DNA from: Flavobacterium daejeonense DSM 17708 | Lineage (GTDB): Bacteria > Bacteroidota > Bacteroidia > Flavobacteriales > Flavobacteriaceae | Reading direction: 5' to 3' | Length of the DNA: 64,000 nucleotides | Assembly: GCF_000425425.1 (NCBI RefSeq) | Contig: NZ_AUDK01000007.1 | Location: 1 to 64,000 of the forward strand | Shown here: piece by piece, positions 8,279 to 16,254 of the stretch | How positions within the stretch are numbered: position 1 is the stretch's first letter | Layout of the letters: each line of letters opens with the position of its first letter | Translations under genes and position numbers: made by a program | The notes under the pieces: generated by a model | Told to the model about the DNA's origin: nothing | The model's database searches: none | The model's input: only the letters and a program-made list of their open reading frames with translations

Positions 8279-8310
8279 TTCGGGATACAGAATCCGGCTT
8301 ATAGGTCTGT

Positions 8311-8373
8311 TTTTTTTTTTACCATTAAGATATTAAGAAAGTTAAGAAGGATTCAACTTAATACCTTAATGGT
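8311..8373. repeat. T-run plus ACCATTAAG hairpin repeat after rnpB
   Basis: After the rnpB T-run, ACCATTAAGATATTAAG (8321-8337, arm running to about 8346) pairs with CTTAATACCTTAATGGT (8357-8373). The arm is built from repeats of the word ATTAAG. The same element recurs at 12644-12706. It can act as a terminator between rnpB and the convergent rsmD gene. Confidence 0.65.
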
Positions 8374-8389
8374 TATTTTTTAATAGTTT

Positions 8390-8968
8390 TTATTCTTCTT
8401 CGCCTTCTTCAAATTCTTCATCTGCATCCAATTCAAATTCGAAAAAACTAAAAATTGATCCGCCGTAACTTTTTTGGAATGAAAAATTAGGTAAGTGTTC
8501 TAAGGTAGTATGTTTGGAATGTTCGATAATCATCATTCCGTCTTCATTCATTATGTTATTTTCAAAAACCAATAAAACCACTTTTTCAAAAATAGTCTGA
8601 TCTAATCCATAAGGTGGATCGGCAAAAACAATATCATAAGAAGTGTTGCATTTTTCCAGAAACTTAAAAACATCACTTTTGATAGCTGCAATTGGAAAAT
8701 CAAATTCGGCTGCAGTTTGTTTAATGAATTTTACGCAACCAAAATCGCTATCAACAGACGTAATGGGTTCGCTTCCGCGGGAAGCAAATTCAAAGCTGAT
8801 ATTTCCGGTGCCGGCAAATAAATCCAAAATTTTTAAACCGTCAAAATTGAAATGATTGTTTAAAATATTAAACAGGGATTCTTTAGACATGTCGGTGGTA
8901 GGACGTACTGGCAGACCTTTTGGCGGATTGATGCGTCTTCCTTTGTATTTACCTGAAATGATTCTCAT
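8390..8968 (-). CDS. rsmD: 16S rRNA (guanine966-N2)-methyltransferase
   Basis: RsmD methylates G966 of 16S rRNA during 30S assembly, using S-adenosylmethionine. The start is set at the ATG giving MRIISGKYKGRR, the usual family start; a longer frame adds 19 unlikely residues. Diagnostic parts are RPTTDMSKESLFNIL near residues 22-36, the SAM loop LDLFAGTGNISFE near 47-59 and the catalytic DPPYG near 116-120. The C-terminus is very acidic (DADEEFEEGEEE). Its ATG overlaps the stop of the upstream DUF3822 gene (ATGA), so the two are translationally coupled. Confidence 0.92.
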   Translation of the reverse strand: MRIISGKYKGRRINPPKGLPVRPTTDMSKESLFNILNNHFNFDGLKILDLFAGTGNISFEFASRGSEPITSVDSDFGCVKFIKQTAAEFDFPIAAIKSDVFKFLEKCNTSYDIVFADPPYGLDQTIFEKVVLLVFENNIMNEDGMMIIEHSKHTTLEHLPNFSFQKSYGGSIFSFFEFELDADEEFEEGEEE

Positions 8969-9771
8969 GAATTGAAGAGTATAAAATGATTTCGGTTTTC
9001 GGCTTCCGTAAAATAATTGTTCCATTTCAAATCTTCCACATCAATAAGCGAAACATTTCGAACATATTTGTATGCGATTTTGTAAAAAGGACTTTCGGTT
9101 GTGATGTTTCCAACTAATTCCAATGGGAAATTTTCGGGATTTATATTCAATTGTTCGGCGGTGAACAAAATGTAATAGATGAAATCTTCCGGAGTTTGGT
9201 ATTCGAATGAATTAAACAACAATAACTTTTGATTTTGAATCACTACAATTTCAAAATGAGAAGCATTAAAATGAACCAACATCTTTTTAGTATCTACATT
9301 TTTAGAAGCATCTAATAATTTAGTGACCAAAATACTGTTGGCATGCTTGTATTCAAAAGAACCAAATTTGTCAATAAAGAAATTATTCATATTCACATAC
9401 GGAATATAAACTGCATTGATCCCATAATTACTGATTTCGTCGAAAGCAAAAAAATCAGTTTCAAAAACCTTGGTGTTGTATTGCAAATAACTTCCTAAAT
9501 AGTTTTCGTCAAAAAGTGGTTCCGGAACAAATGTCGATAGATTGTTACTGTGAATTACCAAAACGTCATCATACACCTCATTCAATTCCGGATGTTCTTC
9601 AAATGCGTTGGAAAATAAATCTTCGATTTTTAAATTCTTATCAAAATTACCAAATGGAATATCTTTAAAAGCGGAAACCGTATTGTTAAGTGTGTCAAAA
9701 CAGCAAAAAGAAAGTCCCGTCAGCGAAACCTGAATGGAGAGTTTTTTATATTTCTTTTCGGTGATGTCCAT
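8965..9771 (-). CDS. DUF3822 family protein
   Basis: A 268-residue protein of a Bacteroidota-specific family that almost always precedes rsmD, as here, with a 4-base overlap. The fold resembles the actin/ASKHA type (alternating beta segments such as LSIQVSLTGLSFCCFD, KMLVHFNASHFEIVVIQNQKLLLFNSFEY and ITTESPFYKIAYKYVRNVSLI), but no catalytic motif is obvious. No signal peptide or membrane segment. The function is unknown to me; strict pairing with rsmD suggests a cytoplasmic housekeeping role. Confidence 0.8.
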   Translation of the reverse strand: MDITEKKYKKLSIQVSLTGLSFCCFDTLNNTVSAFKDIPFGNFDKNLKIEDLFSNAFEEHPELNEVYDDVLVIHSNNLSTFVPEPLFDENYLGSYLQYNTKVFETDFFAFDEISNYGINAVYIPYVNMNNFFIDKFGSFEYKHANSILVTKLLDASKNVDTKKMLVHFNASHFEIVVIQNQKLLLFNSFEYQTPEDFIYYILFTAEQLNINPENFPLELVGNITTESPFYKIAYKYVRNVSLIDVEDLKWNNYFTEAENRNHFILFNS

Positions 9772-9905
9772 TGATGAAGATTTTTTTTCTGAATCGCAAA
9801 CTTACAAATTCATTATTCAAAAAGCAATTATTCATAATTTGTAAATCTAAATTCATATCCTTTGACTTTGAGTGGACAAATTAAATGAATGTTAAATTGT
9901 TTTTA

Positions 9906-9931
9906 TTAGTTAGGATAACTAACTATATTTG
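9906..9931 (+). promoter_or_regulatory. Promoter and MarR-type operator ahead of the CPVC protein
   Basis: TATATTTG at 9924-9931 matches the -7 consensus, and a TTG lies at 9897-9899 (24-base spacer). Between them is the inverted repeat TTAGTTAG-N5-CTAACTAT (9906-9926). Its position in the spacer and the MarR gene just downstream make it a likely autoregulatory operator. Confidence 0.55.
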
Positions 9932-9983
9932 TATCGTAATACCTGTTACAATCTATAAAAGTCTAATTATAAAATTTTAAACT

Positions 9984-10217
9984 ATGAGCAAATCAATTTT
10001 TTACCATGCAGGTTGTCCAGTCTGCATAAGTGCAGAACAAGATGTAATTGATTTAATTGGACAAAATAATGTTCAAATCATTCATCTTGGAGAGGATAAA
10101 TCTAAAATAGAAGAAGCGGAAAGAGCGGGAGTAAATTCAGTTCCGGCCTTAGTAACTCCAAAAGGCAATGTATTACATTTAAATTTTGGAGCGGCATTGA
10201 AAGATTTAAAAGATTAA
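9984..10217 (+). CDS. Thioredoxin/glutaredoxin-like protein with CPVC motif
   Basis: A 77-residue minimal thioredoxin-fold protein. The redox motif CPVC is at residues 11-14 after the first beta strand (SIFYHAG). A later SVPALVTPKG gives the cis-proline expected of the fold (Pro in VPAL). The small size is closer to glutaredoxin than thioredoxin. It has no signal peptide, so it should act in the cytoplasm. It is followed by a MarR regulator that itself has four cysteines, which suggests a redox-responsive pair; that link is inference. Confidence 0.8.
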   Translation: MSKSIFYHAGCPVCISAEQDVIDLIGQNNVQIIHLGEDKSKIEEAERAGVNSVPALVTPKGNVLHLNFGAALKDLKD

Positions 10218-10326
10218 TCAGAATTATCCCTGTTGGTAAAATCCAATGGGGATAAATTTATTAGAAATTTTTTGGATAAAAACGCTTACTTTTACATTCA
10301 ATGAAGTGCTATTTAATATAAAAAGT

Positions 10327-10923
10327 ATGTCGGTTTTTAATCTTAATGAACAAAATACAAATCTGGACAAGAAAATTGTTGCCGGATTAGAGCGCATTTC
10401 ACAAGTTTTTAAAATATTGCTTTGGGAAAAATCAAAAAAACTTTCTCTTTCACCCATCCAAATCCAAATATTGATTTTTATTAATTACCATGCTAAGAGT
10501 CAAGCGACAGTAAGTTATCTTGCCCGGGAATTTGATGTGTCTAAACCCACCATTAGTGATACCATTAAAACTTTAGAGCAAAAAAAATACATTCACAAAA
10601 TTATGGATAATGTGGATGCCAGAAGTTATAGTATTGAATTGACCGATTTAGGAAAAACGATTGTTTCAGATACAGAAAATTTCATTAATCCTTTGACTGA
10701 GATTATTTCAAAATCAACTATTGATGATAAAATAGTTCTTTGGAAAAACATTTCCGGCATGATATCCCAATTGAACAAGATGAAAATTATCACTATTCAA
10801 AGAACCTGTTATAATTGCAAGTATTTTTCCAGCCAAAATAATAAGTCTTTTTGTGGTTTACTCCAACAAGAATTAAAAGATGAAGATATTAGAATAGACT
10901 GCGGTGAATTTATTCAAATGTGA
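10327..10923 (+). CDS. MarR family regulator with C-terminal four-cysteine module
   Basis: From ATG at 10327 (MSVFNLNEQNTNLDKK) the protein has 198 residues; a frame open upstream adds 27 residues that do not resemble the family. The winged helix lies at about residues 30-120 (SYLAREFDVSKPTISDTIKTLEQKKYI is the recognition part, DNVDARSYSIELTDLG the wing). Unlike ordinary MarR proteins it ends in CYNCKYF...SFCGLLQ...IDCGEF, i.e. C-x2-C-x11-C-x15-C, which could bind zinc or an iron-sulfur cluster. It follows the CPVC protein by about 110 bases and a palindrome lies in that gene's promoter. A redox sensor is a reasonable guess. Confidence 0.8.
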   Translation: MSVFNLNEQNTNLDKKIVAGLERISQVFKILLWEKSKKLSLSPIQIQILIFINYHAKSQATVSYLAREFDVSKPTISDTIKTLEQKKYIHKIMDNVDARSYSIELTDLGKTIVSDTENFINPLTEIISKSTIDDKIVLWKNISGMISQLNKMKIITIQRTCYNCKYFSSQNNKSFCGLLQQELKDEDIRIDCGEFIQM

Positions 10924-11185
10924 TGAAATCAATTGCAATTACAATTTCAAAAAAAAGCAATTATAATTGAAAGGATTAAATTAATAGCGGGAGAAGTTTA
11001 AATTCGGATTACTTATAATACATATTAGGTATATAAGTTCTTGTTTGTGTTTGAATTCTTAATTAAGAGTAATGACAATTTTTAATTACAATTATAATAT
11101 TTTTACATTCTCATTTGATATTGCCATTGTGATTGACTTTTGAAATTATCATTTATTAAACGTACTTTGCGGCAAAATAATAACA
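10924..11185. other. AT-rich spacer without a visible gene
   Basis: About 260 bases between the MarR gene and the helicase gene. The mirror-like AATTGCAATTACAATTTC and GCAATTATAATTG near 10930-10970 give weak hairpin potential that could serve as a terminator. No ORF, RNA gene or clean promoter motif was recognised. Confidence 0.3.
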
Positions 11186-12607
11186 ATGATTTCCTCCCAG
11201 TTTTATAGTCTTCTAAAAAAGAAATTTCCTTTTAGTCCTACTTACAATCAGGATATTTTTTTTCAGAAGATTGCCATTTTTTTGACCGAAACAACTAATG
11301 ATAGTATTTTTGTGCTCAAAGGATATGCCGGAACGGGAAAAACTACTGTGATTTCGACTATTGTAAATAATCTGACAGAGATTAATAAAAAATATGTTTT
11401 GCTGGCGCCTACAGGTAGGGCTGCTAAGGTAATTGCTAATTATTCGGAGAAACCGGCTTTTACTATTCACAAGAAAATTTATTACCCTAAGAAATCCTCA
11501 GGAGGAGGAGTGACTTTTACGCTTCAACCTAACAAACATAAAAATACTGTTTTTATAGTCGATGAAGCTTCGATGATTTCGGATGTGGATTCTGATTCTA
11601 AAATGTATGCCAATGGTTCACTGCTGGACGATTTAATTATGTATGTGTATTCAGGAACCAATTGCAAAATGATTCTTTTGGGAGATACCGCTCAGTTGCC
11701 TCCGGTGAATTTAGAAGTAAGTCCGGCTTTGGATATCGATACTTTGAGTTTACATTATAATATGGATGTAGATCATATCGAGTTGAATGAAGTGATGCGT
11801 CAGGAAGAAAGTTCGGGAATCTTATTTAACGCAACCGAATTACGTGAATTATTGAAGGATAGTTTTGTTACTGATTTTCAGTTTGATGTTCGAAAATTTA
11901 AAGATATTGTTCGTTTAGTGGATGGTTATGATATTCAGGATGCGATTCATTCGGCCTACAGTAATTACAGTATTGAAGACACGGCTTTTATTGTTCGTTC
12001 CAATAAAAGAGCCAATCAATATAATGAGCAAATTCGTTCCCGAATTTTAGATAAAGAAAGCGAACTTTCTGCCGGAGATTTTTTGATGGTGGTCAAGAAT
12101 AATTATTTTTGGCTTAAAGATTCCGACGAAGCCGGTTTTATTGCCAATGGAGATATTATTGAAATTTTGGAAATCTTTAAAATTGTCGAATTATACAGTT
12201 TTAAATTTGCCAAAGTAAAAATCAGAATGGTCGATTATCCGAATCAAAAACCTTTTGAAACGGTTTTGTTATTAGATACTATAAAAAGTGAATCGCCTTC
12301 TTTGACTTATGAAGAATCCAATAGATTGTACCAGGAAGTTTTGAAAGATTACGAAGGTGAAACCAAATTCAAGCAATTCCAAAAAGTAAAAGCCAACGAA
12401 TATTTCAATGGTTTGCAGGTGAAATTTTCTTATGCGATTACCTGTCATAAATCACAAGGAGGGCAGTGGAATACCGTTTTTATTGAACAACCGTATTTGC
12501 CTAACGGAATTGATAGAGATTACATCCGATGGTTGTACACCGCCATGACCCGTGCTAAAAACAAATTGTACTTAATAGGATTTAAAGATGAAAGTTTTGT
12601 GGATTAA
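11186..12607 (+). CDS. RecD-like ATP-dependent DNA helicase (superfamily 1)
   Basis: A 473-residue single-chain helicase. Motif I (KGYAGTGKTT) is at about residues 46-55, motif II (VDEASMISD) near 117-125, motif III (LLGDTAQLPPV) near 162-172, and the C-terminal motifs V-VI are TCHKSQGGQW near 424-433 and YTAMTRAK near 449-456. The lack of a RecB-type nuclease and the UvrD/RecD-like C-terminus match the stand-alone RecD-like/PIF1-type 5'-3' helicases common in Bacteroidota, often labelled 'ATP-dependent RecD-like DNA helicase'. The precise role in repair or fork processing cannot be read. The gene appears monocistronic. Confidence 0.88.
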   Translation: MISSQFYSLLKKKFPFSPTYNQDIFFQKIAIFLTETTNDSIFVLKGYAGTGKTTVISTIVNNLTEINKKYVLLAPTGRAAKVIANYSEKPAFTIHKKIYYPKKSSGGGVTFTLQPNKHKNTVFIVDEASMISDVDSDSKMYANGSLLDDLIMYVYSGTNCKMILLGDTAQLPPVNLEVSPALDIDTLSLHYNMDVDHIELNEVMRQEESSGILFNATELRELLKDSFVTDFQFDVRKFKDIVRLVDGYDIQDAIHSAYSNYSIEDTAFIVRSNKRANQYNEQIRSRILDKESELSAGDFLMVVKNNYFWLKDSDEAGFIANGDIIEILEIFKIVELYSFKFAKVKIRMVDYPNQKPFETVLLLDTIKSESPSLTYEESNRLYQEVLKDYEGETKFKQFQKVKANEYFNGLQVKFSYAITCHKSQGGQWNTVFIEQPYLPNGIDRDYIRWLYTAMTRAKNKLYLIGFKDESFVD

Positions 12608-12643
12608 TTTTTGGTTTTTAACCATTTTGTTTTTTTGATTTAA

Positions 12644-12706
12644 ACCATTAAGGTATTAAGGATAGTTAAGTTTTCAATTCCTTAATCCTCTTAATTTCTT
12701 AATGGT
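12644..12706. repeat. ACCATTAAG hairpin repeat (second copy)
   Basis: ACCATTAAGGTATTAAGG... (from 12644) pairs with ...CTTAATTTCTTAATGGT (ending 12706). Both arms consist of the repeated word TTAAG. It is the same element as at 8321-8373 and lies between the converging helicase and HxlR genes, where it may terminate both. Confidence 0.65.
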
Positions 12707-12728
12707 GAAAATAAATTAGTAATACTTT

Positions 12729-13097
12729 CTAATTTTGAGAAAGTGTGGACTGACGGTGTTGCAATCCCCATTCCAGCATTTTGTCTAATACATCTCCTAA
12801 TGATTTGGCTGATTCAGTTAATTCATATTCCACAGTAATTGGAGTAGTATCATAAACAGTACGTTTTACCATTCCGTTCATTTCTAAATCTTTCAATTCT
12901 TTGGATAACATTCTCGGAGTAATTTTGGAAATATTACGTTGAATATCACTAAAACGTTTCTTTTCAAATAATAAAGAACCAATAATTGGTAATTTCCATT
13001 TTCCACTTATTACATTCAAAGTATCATTTACCGCTAAAACAAACTGAACAGGACAGGCCTTGGCTTCTTTAAAACTGATTGTTTTTTCTACTTCCAT
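12729..13097 (-). CDS. HxlR family transcriptional regulator
   Basis: A 122-residue winged-helix protein. The family hallmark CPVQFVLAVNDVISGKWK-like start is present (CPVQFVLAVN at residues 16-25, SGKWKLPIIGSLL at 32-44), followed by RFSDIQRNISKITPRMLSKELKDLE, the recognition helix region, and the wing VKRTVYDTTPITVEYELT. HxlR proteins are small dimeric sensors often responding to aldehydes, quinones or thiol stress through the N-terminal Cys, here Cys15. It is divergent from the NAD(P)-binding oxidoreductase at 13220, which is therefore the probable target. Confidence 0.9.
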   Translation of the reverse strand: MEVEKTISFKEAKACPVQFVLAVNDTLNVISGKWKLPIIGSLLFEKKRFSDIQRNISKITPRMLSKELKDLEMNGMVKRTVYDTTPITVEYELTESAKSLGDVLDKMLEWGLQHRQSTLSQN

Positions 13098-13130
13098 AAT
13101 GTGTTGCTTTTATTATTACTATACAAAAGG

Positions 13131-13187
13131 ATACTAGTGTATTTTAGTATGTGAGTATATTTTGTATATCAAATGTACTTAACTTTG
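13131..13187. promoter_or_regulatory. Divergent promoter with HxlR operator-like repeats
   Basis: On the minus strand ATACTCAC, ATACTAAA and ATACACTA follow each other with an 8-base period (13135-13158), and ATACT/AGTAT also forms inverted pairs. The -7 motif TAACTTTG for the rightward gene is at 13180-13187. The repeats lie where the divergent HxlR regulator would bind. Confidence 0.45.
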
Positions 13188-13219
13188 AATAAAAGTTAAA
13201 CATAAAACATAAAAAAATA

Positions 13220-14098
13220 ATGAGTGCAAAAATTTTAATAACAGGAGCTACAGGAAATTTTGGTAAACTAACAATTGACTTTTTGTTAAAAAAAGGAATC
13301 CCTGCTACAGCGATTTCGGCTTTGGTTAGAGACGAATCAAAAGCTTCAGATTTACAGGAAAAAGGAATTAGCCTTAAAAAAGGAGACTATAATAATTATG
13401 ATTCGCTAGTAACCGCTTTTCAGGGAATTGATAAACTATTGTTAGTATCAGGTACAGATTTAGCTAATCGAAGTGTGCAACAATTAAATGCAGTTAAAGC
13501 AGCCAAAGAAGCAGGAGTAAAGCATATTGTTTATACCAGTTTTGAACGTAAGAACGAAACCGAAACTTCACCAATTACTTTTTTAGCACAATCGCATATT
13601 GACACTGACAAAGCTATAAAAGCAAGTGGAATTGCCTATACTATTTTTAGAAACAATTTATATCTTGAAGTTTTGCCTATGTTTATGGGAGAAAAAGTTT
13701 TAGAAACAGGTATTTATTTTCCGGCAGGAGAAGGAAAAGCAGCTTATGTTTCCAGAACTGATTTAGCCGAAGCTGCTGCGAATGTGTTGAGTTCAGAAGG
13801 TCATGAAAATATAGAATATGCTACTAACAATGTTAAAAATTATTCGTTTCAGGAAATTGCAGAAACCTTAAGCAAAATAACATCTAAAGAAATTAGCTAT
13901 TTCAGCCCCACTACAGATGAATATGCCGAAACATTAAAAAATGCCGGAGTTCCGGGAGAATACATCGGAATGTTTGCAGGTTTTGCGGAAGCAATCAAAC
14001 AAGGAGAATTTAATGCTGACACATCCGATTTGGAAAAATTATTAGGCAGAAAACCGGTAAGTTTGAATGATTTTTTGAAACAAGTTTATTTTAAATAA
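13220..14098 (+). CDS. NmrA-like NAD(P)-binding oxidoreductase (QorB-like)
   Basis: A 292-residue atypical short-chain dehydrogenase. The Rossmann loop ITGATGNFGK is at about residues 7-16. The second strand and basic position (ALVRDESKASDL) suggest NADP(H). The family-typical VKHIVYTSFERK is near 101-112 and FRNNLYLEVLPMF near 139-151, and the classical YxxxK pair is missing, as expected for NmrA/QorB proteins. Relatives reduce quinones or sense NADP(H). Divergent HxlR control fits induction by an electrophile or quinone; this pairing is common in bacteria and is the basis of the inference. Confidence 0.85.
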   Translation: MSAKILITGATGNFGKLTIDFLLKKGIPATAISALVRDESKASDLQEKGISLKKGDYNNYDSLVTAFQGIDKLLLVSGTDLANRSVQQLNAVKAAKEAGVKHIVYTSFERKNETETSPITFLAQSHIDTDKAIKASGIAYTIFRNNLYLEVLPMFMGEKVLETGIYFPAGEGKAAYVSRTDLAEAAANVLSSEGHENIEYATNNVKNYSFQEIAETLSKITSKEISYFSPTTDEYAETLKNAGVPGEYIGMFAGFAEAIKQGEFNADTSDLEKLLGRKPVSLNDFLKQVYFK

Positions 14099-14124
14099 AT
14101 GAAAACCATAATACTTATTTAATA

Positions 14125-14174
14125 AACCACAAATTATACCAATTAATTAGCGCTAATTTGTGTAATTTGTGGTT
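14125..14174. repeat. AACCACAAATT hairpin repeat
   Basis: AACCACAAATTATACC...TTAGCG pairs with CGCTAATTTGTG...AATTTGTGGTT. The arm repeats the word CACAAATT, as does the related element at 31847-31897. A longer frame of the following gene would start inside it, which supports the later ATG at 14194. Confidence 0.6.
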
Positions 14175-14193
14175 AAAAATAAAAACATTATTT

Positions 14194-15024
14194 ATGAATT
14201 CTTTAACCGATTTACATAAAATTTCCAGTACTTTTTCAAATACCGAAAAAATGCCGGTGTTGTTTCTTGGGCATGGAAGTCCAATGAATGCGATTGAAGA
14301 AAATCAGTTTGTGGCAGGTTTTAGAAATTTAGCCAAAACTTTGCCACAACCTAATGCCATTTTGTGTATTTCGGCGCATTGGTTTACACGAGGAACAAAA
14401 GTCACCGCGATGGAAATGCCCCGAACGATTCATGACTTTGGCGGTTTCCCAAAAGAATTGTTTGCAGTGCAATATCCGGCGCAAGGAAGTCCTGAGTTAG
14501 CCCAAAGTACAAAGGAATTATTGTTGCCAACCGAGGTTGAACTCGATTACGAATGGGGATTGGATCATGGAGCTTGGAGTGTCATCAGGCATTTGTATCC
14601 GGATGCTAATGTTCCGGTGATTCAGTTAAGTATTGATTATTCAAAACCGGCACAATACCATTTTGAATTGGCACAAAAATTAAGCGACTTGCGTCATAAA
14701 GGGATTCTTATAGTAGGAAGTGGAAATATTGTACACAATTTACGGTTAGTCGATTTCTATAATATGGATGTAGATAATTACGGTTTTGACTGGGCAATTG
14801 AAGCCCGGGAAAAAGTGAACTCTTATTTATTAGACGGAAATTTCCAAGCCTTGATTGATTATGAAAAACAGGGTAGCGCATTACAATTAGCCGTTCCTAC
14901 ACCGGATCATTATTTACCTTTAATTTATACTTTAGGTTTAAAAGAAAAACAAGAAGAATTGAGTTTGTTTAATGACAAATTATTGGCAGGTTCTTTGAGC
15001 ATGACTTCGGTGAAGATTATGTAA
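14194..15024 (+). CDS. ygiD: 4,5-DOPA dioxygenase-like extradiol dioxygenase (LigB superfamily)
   Basis: From ATG at 14194 (MNSLTDLHKI) the protein has 276 residues. The longer frame begins inside a repeat and is rejected. LigB/DODA hallmarks are FLGHGSPMNAI near residues 29-39 (iron-ligand His), CISAHWFTRG near 63-72 (second His), GLDHGAWSVIRHL near 126-138 and GSGNIVHNLR near 181-190. In E. coli YgiD cleaves L-DOPA by a zinc or iron centre; the in vivo substrate here is unknown. It follows the NmrA-like gene by 95 bases and could share its promoter. Confidence 0.9.
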   Translation: MNSLTDLHKISSTFSNTEKMPVLFLGHGSPMNAIEENQFVAGFRNLAKTLPQPNAILCISAHWFTRGTKVTAMEMPRTIHDFGGFPKELFAVQYPAQGSPELAQSTKELLLPTEVELDYEWGLDHGAWSVIRHLYPDANVPVIQLSIDYSKPAQYHFELAQKLSDLRHKGILIVGSGNIVHNLRLVDFYNMDVDNYGFDWAIEAREKVNSYLLDGNFQALIDYEKQGSALQLAVPTPDHYLPLIYTLGLKEKQEELSLFNDKLLAGSLSMTSVKIM

Positions 15025-15049
15025 AAGTGTAAATTATTTTAAAGAGAAA

Positions 15050-15214
15050 ATGAAAAAATGTATTTTGATATTGTTTAGTTTTTATTCCTTTATTTCTTGT
15101 AATGAAAAAATAAAAGAAGTTGAAGAAAAGTCAAATAGTATAAATCAGAATTTAATCGTTTCAAAAAATAAAATATCTGAAAATTTATCATCTACATTAA
15201 ATGATGATACTTAG
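15050..15214 (+). CDS. 54-residue lipoprotein-like ORF, possibly a gene remnant
   Basis: An ATG after AAAGAGAAA opens a frame of 54 residues with a lipoprotein signal, MKKCILILFSFYSFISCNEK: hydrophobic core followed by Cys17 in a FISC lipobox. The rest (KEVEEKSNSINQNLIVSKNKISENLSS) is short and charged. No homologue is recognised. The size suggests either a small lipoprotein or the 5' end of a decayed longer gene, since the sequence after the stop shows no continuation. Confidence 0.4.
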   Translation: MKKCILILFSFYSFISCNEKIKEVEEKSNSINQNLIVSKNKISENLSSTLNDDT

Positions 15215-15298
15215 TAAATGTGCAGTAATATATTCACCAACTGGGTATGGCTAATTTAGCCATCACAGAAAGTTAAGAAATAATCTTAATTTTAACCT

Positions 15299-15457
15299 AT
15301 GAAGCAAGTCAGCAAAGTTTACGACAAAGCTTTTACAATTATAAATCCTGATTTAGAAAAAGAAATGTTTGGGATTTATTTGTTTGATCCCAATCAAAAT
15401 CTTAAAAAGATTGATATTACAACTACAAGTGAAGAATTTGAATCTTATATGAAATAA
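15299..15457 (+). CDS. 52-residue ORF of unknown function
   Basis: [23 protein letters not shown]... is an open frame of 52 residues with coding-like composition ([23 protein letters not shown]). It has no signal peptide or known motif and no clear ribosome-binding signal. It may be a small gene or, like the ORF before it, a fragment left by deletion. The hairpin ATGGCTAA-TTTAGCCAT lies between them at about 15246-15262. Confidence 0.3.
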   Translation: MKQVSKVYDKAFTIINPDLEKEMFGIYLFDPNQNLKKIDITTTSEEFESYMK

Positions 15458-15497
15458 AACATGATTATCTGAAACAACTAATTTCAAATTTAAAATC

Positions 15498-15505
15498 TAT
15501 ATTTG
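15498..15505 (+). promoter_or_regulatory. Putative kdsB promoter (-7 motif TATATTTG)
   Basis: A perfect TAnnTTTG match 23 bases before the kdsB ATG. No TTG is found at the expected -33 distance. Confidence 0.4.
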
Positions 15506-15528
15506 CTCTTTATTGTTTAAAACAACGT

Positions 15529-16254
15529 ATGAAAATAATAGCAGTCATTCCCGCCCGTTACGCCTCAACAAGATTTCACGCCAAGTTAATGCAGGATTTG
15601 GGAGGAAAAACAGTCATTTTAAGAACCTATCAAGCCGCAGTAAACACAAATTTGTTTGATGATGTTTTTGTAGTAACGGATTCCAATTTAATTTTTGACG
15701 AAATTACAACTCACGGCGGAAAAGCCATTATGAGTATCAAAGAACACGAATCGGGGAGTGACCGTATTGCCGAAGCTGTTGAAAACATGGATGTGGACAT
15801 TGTAATCAATGTTCAGGGTGATGAGCCTTTTATCAATGCCGAACCTTTGAAAGAGGTTATCGAAGTTTTCAAAAATGATTTTGACAAAAAAGTAGATTTG
15901 GCTTCGTTGATGTATGAAATCAAAGACGAGGAAGAAATCAATAATCCGAATAATGTGAAAGTAGTGGTAAACCAAAATAATTTTGCTTTGTATTTTTCGC
16001 GTTCGGTAATTCCGTATCCAAGAGAAAAAAATGTGGGTGTGCGTTACATGAAACACATCGGAGTCTATGCTTTTAGAAAACAGGCTTTGTTGGATTTTTA
16101 CCATTTACCAATGAAAATTTTGGAAGCTTCCGAAAAATTAGAACAACTACGTTATTTGGAATTTGGCAAACAGATCAAAATGGTCGAAACGACTCACGCC
16201 GGAATTGGTATTGACACTAAAGAAGATTTAGAAAAAGCAAGAAAGATTGTTTAA
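15529..16254 (+). CDS. kdsB: 3-deoxy-manno-octulosonate cytidylyltransferase
   Basis: KdsB activates KDO with CTP to CMP-KDO, the donor for the inner core sugar of lipopolysaccharide. The 241-residue protein has the nucleotide-binding start [15 protein letters not shown] (residues 6-20), the NVQGDEPFI motif near 94-102, [10 protein letters not shown] near 153-162 and [11 protein letters not shown] at the end. The length is normal. Its stop overlaps the end of the convergent potassium-channel gene by 27 bases. It belongs functionally with the lipid A genes at 51641-56599. Confidence 0.96.
   Translation: MKIIAVIPARYASTRFHAKLMQDLGGKTVILRTYQAAVNTNLFDDVFVVTDSNLIFDEITTHGGKAIMSIKEHESGSDRIAEAVENMDVDIVINVQGDEPFINAEPLKEVIEVFKNDFDKKVDLASLMYEIKDEEEINNPNNVKVVVNQNNFALYFSRSVIPYPREKNVGVRYMKHIGVYAFRKQALLDFYHLPMKILEASEKLEQLRYLEFGKQIKMVETTHAGIGIDTKEDLEKARKIV

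Larger units (their letters stand above)
7944..8310 (+). ncRNA. rnpB: RNase P RNA
   Basis: The catalytic RNA that matures tRNA 5' ends. The conserved core is unmistakable: GAGGAAAGTCCGGAC near 7983-7997, GGGTAACACCC near 8017-8027, GTGCAACAGAAAG near 8069-8081, GGTAAACTCTATGCGG near 8111-8126 and ACAGAATCCGGCTTAT near 8287-8302. CAGACC (7944-7949) pairs with GGTCTG (8304-8309) as helix P1, fixing the ends, and a T11 run follows. Helices that vary between species contain perfect palindromes (8038-8053, 8154-8169, 8261-8278). An ORF on the opposite strand here is only a shadow. Confidence 0.96.
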
